Positions 60,898 through 64,000 of a DNA stretch of 64,000 bases are shown in pieces. The translations under genes were made by a program, and so were the position numbers. Source of the stretch: Parascedosporium putredinis (Eukaryota > Ascomycota > Sordariomycetes > Microascales > Microascaceae); NCBI GenBank assembly GCA_949357655.1, contig CASHTG010000012.1, forward strand, positions 992,001-1,056,000, written 5' to 3'. A model generated the notes under the pieces. It did not search any database and was not told the origin of the DNA. It worked only from the letters and a program-made list of their open reading frames with translations. The number at the start of each line of letters is the position of its first letter. The first letter of the stretch is position 1.

Positions 60898-62115
60898 AAC
60901 TGGAAGGAGTAGATGAAGCGAGTATAGAATATACGAACATATATTTTTGAAGATATATATATATATTCACATATTTATCTCCTATTCTCTCGCCTTCTCT
61001 AGAAACGTGGTGATTTGATGGGGAAAGAGCAGCGAGCGAGGAGTGTACACGGAGCATCGTCAATCTTATATATCATTTTCTTAATCTTCTTTTAAGAGTT
61101 AGTTGATCATTGATTCGCAGCTACATGTACCCATTGAATCCTACAAGCTACGAAAGGCAGCCGTCGGTCGTCTCACCGCTATTAAGTGCCATCAAGTTTT
61201 GATACATGCAGAAGAGTGAACTTGGGGTGATGGTGTTGTCATAGGCTCTCTGGGCTGAGCTCCGAGCAATACCTTTTGGCCCCAGTATCTGGCTTTCCTC
61301 CCCTCCGTACCTTCCCGCCAAAACTCGCCGTGGAGGTACAACGGAGGGCGGCCCCCGAGGACCCTTCGATGCTAGTTGAAGCACACTTTTCCATATTATC
61401 GCCTCGCGGGTGAGGCGAGGGCTGGTGGGGGTTTCAAGACTTCAGAGGCATTCTAAGTTGCAGGGCTTGGGGGCGGAATGGAGAAGAGCACGAAGTTAGG
61501 CTGAAAGTCCAAGTCCCAACTCCTGGTGCATGCCCCCATGCCGTGATGCATCGTCAAGGGTTCGAATTCCACCCTTGGTCTCCATGAGTTATCGGATTTA
61601 CGAGGTCCCCAACTCAGCTTGGGACAGTGACGCGTTCTGACAATTCTGACAAGCTGCCTTGCTCTAAAGTCGCGTTGTACGCACCCCTGGTACCCCCTGC
61701 CCTGAGTGAGGACGGACATGCACCACTGCATTTGAGTGTGGACCTGATTATTAGTCACGTGATTACACAGATTACACACAGACAATGATCCACGGTCGAA
61801 TACCGCCCGCGCGGTCCACAGGCGCGCGAGATGTGGACTTGGAGTCGGTTTAGCGTCCATGACGAGTCCACGCAGCCTGGAGTTTATAGTTGATCATTGA
61901 TCCCTCGGACCAAGCTCAGTCTCCAGGAGACAAGATAGCAACAGCTCAAAGGCTGGGCGTGCGTGGCTGTACACTAGACCGGAAACTCTCTGAGGTCGTG
62001 AATTTTCATGCTCTCCGCACCTTTCCGGCATTGACCCTAGGCAAGATTGAGGACTTAGAACCACTTTGGGTCTTCACCAACATCAACCACTCTCTCTTCC
62101 TCCCCCTCCCCCACC
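60898..62115. other. Divergent upstream region of the 191-aa gene and mlh1
   Basis: 1.2 kb without a supported gene. It contains two copies of the 15-mer TAGTTGATCATTGAT, at 61,100-61,114 and 61,887-61,901, and a 7-bp hairpin at 61,555-61,577. A pyrimidine-rich tract (about 62,088-62,112) immediately precedes the mlh1 ATG. Confidence 0.5.
60953..60966 (-). promoter_or_regulatory. Possible TATA-type element of the 191-aa gene
   Basis: Fourteen bases of alternating AT lie 56 bases upstream of the start codon at 60,897. Position and sequence fit a TATA box, but an AT microsatellite is an equal alternative. Confidence 0.35.
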
Positions 62116-64000
62116 ATGGAAGCCCCCATACCGAATCGCCCGTTCCGGGTATGAAGCGTAAGGCCGAAGACCCTCCCCAGGGCCAACCGCCTCCACGTCG
62201 AATCAAGGTGCGTGCAACCAGATCTTTCACAACCTCGTTTTTCTGTTCCTTGCGACTTTCGCGCCTCGCGTCTTACATAGTCTCCCCCTTTTCCCCCACC
62301 CTTTTCGCCTTGCTACAGTAACCCTCCCTCATCGCCTCCCTTTCCTGCAGTCACCCTCCCCCACCTACAGAGGCAATATATATAATAAAACGAGGGTGAA
62401 CGTGGGGTTTACTTGCAGACGCATGCTAATCCGGGTGGTAAAAAGGCTCTCGCCGAGTCGGTCGTGAATAAAATCGCAGCCGGAGAGATCATCATTGCCC
62501 TGTCAATGCCTTGAAAGAGTTGATGGAAAACTCTGTTGATGCGGGCGCCACGAGTCTCGAGATCCTTGTCAAAGATGGGGGTCTCAAGCTCCTTCAGATC
62601 ACAGACAATGGATGCGGCATCGAGGTGCGTTTGGTCCACCCCTCTCGACGTGTATTTGCTGCCAGCGTTGCCGATACCTAGCCTAACCACACTGATCTTG
62701 CGGGTGTGTACCGCATCTAACCGTTTTCATCTTTTTAGAAAGATGACCTAGCAATCCTGTGCGAAAGGCACACCACGAGTAAGCTCTCGGCTTTCGAGGA
62801 CCTGAGGGAGATCACTACATATGGATTTCGAGGCGAGGCGTTGGCCAGTATCAGCCAGATTGCTCACTTGTCGGTAACGACCAAGACAAAAGATTCCCCA
62901 GTCGCCTGGCAGGCCAAGTATCTGGAGGGCGCCATGGTGCCTCAGAAACCCGGGATGCCAGCTGAGCCGAAGTCAACCGCGGGCCGACAGGGCACCCAGA
63001 TCAAAGTGGAAGACTTGTTCTTCAACATTCCCATTCGTCGAAAGGCGTTTCGCTCTCCCGGTGAGGAGTTTACCAAGATTATGGACATGACGGGTCGGTA
63101 CGCCGTCCACTGCCAACACGTTGCCTTCTCCTGCAAAAAGGCTGGAGATGCATCGATCGGTTTGTCGGTCTCGGCCAACGCCAGCACGGTCGATCGCATC
63201 CGGCAGATTTATGGATCTGATGCAGCCAACGAGCTCATTGAATTCACGTGCGCGGATAAGCGCTGGGGTTCAAGGCGACGGGGTACGCTACAAATGCCAA
63301 TTACAGTCACAAAAGGACAACATTGCTCCTCTTCATAAACCACCGCTGTGTCGAGTCTGGGGATATAAAGAAATCGTTGGAAGAGATGTATAGAAACTTT
63401 CTCCCAAAGAATGGCCACCCCTTTGTTTATCTCAGCCTTGAAATCAACCCCCAGAGCGTCGATGTCAATGTTCACCCGACCAAGCGGCACGTCAAGTTTG
63501 AGCACGAAGAGGAGATTGTCCAGGCCATCTGTGAAACAATTAGCTCCAAGCTCGCCGTCGTGGACAAGAGTCGAACCTTTATGACGCAGACTTTGCTCCC
63601 CGGAATCAAAGTGACGACTATATCCCCCAGCCCGACGGCGCGACACCTGGTCCGTCGCGTCAAACGCCAGGGCCAAGTGGGGGCAAACGGCGTAGAAATT
63701 CGAACGAGCTGGTAAGGACGGATACGAGCCTGAGAAAAATTACAACCATGTTCACGGCGGCCTCTGGCTCGCCCGCGGAGGGCGAGGGAGGCGGTCAGCA
63801 CGGGCAAGACGCTAAGGACGGTCTTGTAACGTCGCTCCCGGAGAACGTGAACTACGAGATTGTCGAAGGGAGCCGGCGCCGTGCCGGCTCACGAGTGTCA
63901 AGGAACTCAAGGCAGAGGTGAGAGAGGAGATGCATAACGAGCTGACAGATATCTTTTCGGACCACAGCTTCGTTGGGATTGTAGACGAGCAACGAAGACT
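62116..64000 (+). CDS. mlh1: DNA mismatch repair protein Mlh1 (MutL homologue), 5' part; four or five frame breaks
   Basis: ATPase subunit of the MutL-alpha heterodimer that couples MutS mismatch recognition to strand removal. Exons 62116-62207, 62446-62624, 62739 to the window end. The first acceptor is best placed at AAG|GCT (62,445), because a GCTAAT branch site precedes it and ALAESVVNKIAAGEI then joins the family pattern. An in-frame CAG at 62,418 would add nine residues. GHKL ATPase motifs: ELMENSVDAGAT, ITDNGCGIE, YGFRGEALASI. Also seen: VNVHPTKRHVKFEHEEEI and the start of the C-terminal region at LTSVKELKAEV. Breaks, each one base lost: CCC 62,498-62,500; GGGG 63,265-63,268; AAA 63,608-63,610; AAGGG 63,866-63,870; and probably GGG 62,147-62,149 in exon 1, unless the start is ATG 62,151. 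The 3' end is beyond the window. Confidence 0.95.

Noticed and set aside
61470..61585. Possible tRNA with a B-box-like GGTTCGAATTCC and ends TGGAGA/TCTCCA
   Set aside because: The T-arm has two extra loop bases, the D-arm and anticodon loop do not form and the spacing is wrong. A 7-bp hairpin (61,555-61,577) explains the look.

Overview
The window looks like nuclear DNA of a filamentous ascomycete (Pezizomycotina, most like Sordariomycetes). The reasons are short GT..AG introns with CTAAC/CTAAT-type branch sites, pyrimidine-rich leaders, and clear homologues of CreA/Cre1, VIB-1/XprG and other fungal proteins. I cannot name the species. Gene density is low: eight genes I recognise and one unknown spliced gene in 64 kb. 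They are separated by gene-poor stretches of mixed composition that do not look like AT-rich RIP isochores.

Layout: creA (+, 3.2-4.1 kb) lies behind a long ATG-free leader with a cluster of CreA-type sites. Next comes a 20-kb stretch with no gene I can support. A compact cluster follows at 24.4-33.8 kb: tim21 (-) and glo3 (+) share a 584-bp divergent promoter, followed by a nitronate monooxygenase gene (-) and a bifunctional folate gene, HPPK-DHPS (+). Then come 10 kb without a supported gene, vib1 (- strand, 44.2-47.1 kb or further upstream), and another 9.7 kb without a supported gene. The last part holds a BTB-bromodomain fusion gene (+, 56.8-58.3 kb), an unrecognised two-exon gene (-, 60.2-60.9 kb) and the 5' part of the mismatch-repair gene mlh1 (+), cut by the window edge at 64,000.

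Functionally the set is mixed: carbon repression, nutrient/allorecognition transcription control, mitochondrial protein import, Golgi-ER vesicle GTPase control, nitronate detoxification, folate synthesis, a probable chromatin reader, and mismatch repair. I see no biosynthetic cluster, transposon, CRISPR array, rRNA or tRNA.

The strongest unexpected signal is systematic. Six of the eight recognised genes (glo3, nitronate monooxygenase, fol1, vib1, BTB-bromodomain, mlh1) carry single-base reading-frame breaks. Nearly all are losses of one base in a short homopolymer, mostly C/G runs of 3-5. The conserved protein continues in the next frame each time. This is best explained by homopolymer under-calling in the assembly, not by decay of six conserved genes. 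Any ORF-based annotation of this contig will be broken, and lineage-specific genes in the apparent deserts may be hidden by the same fault.
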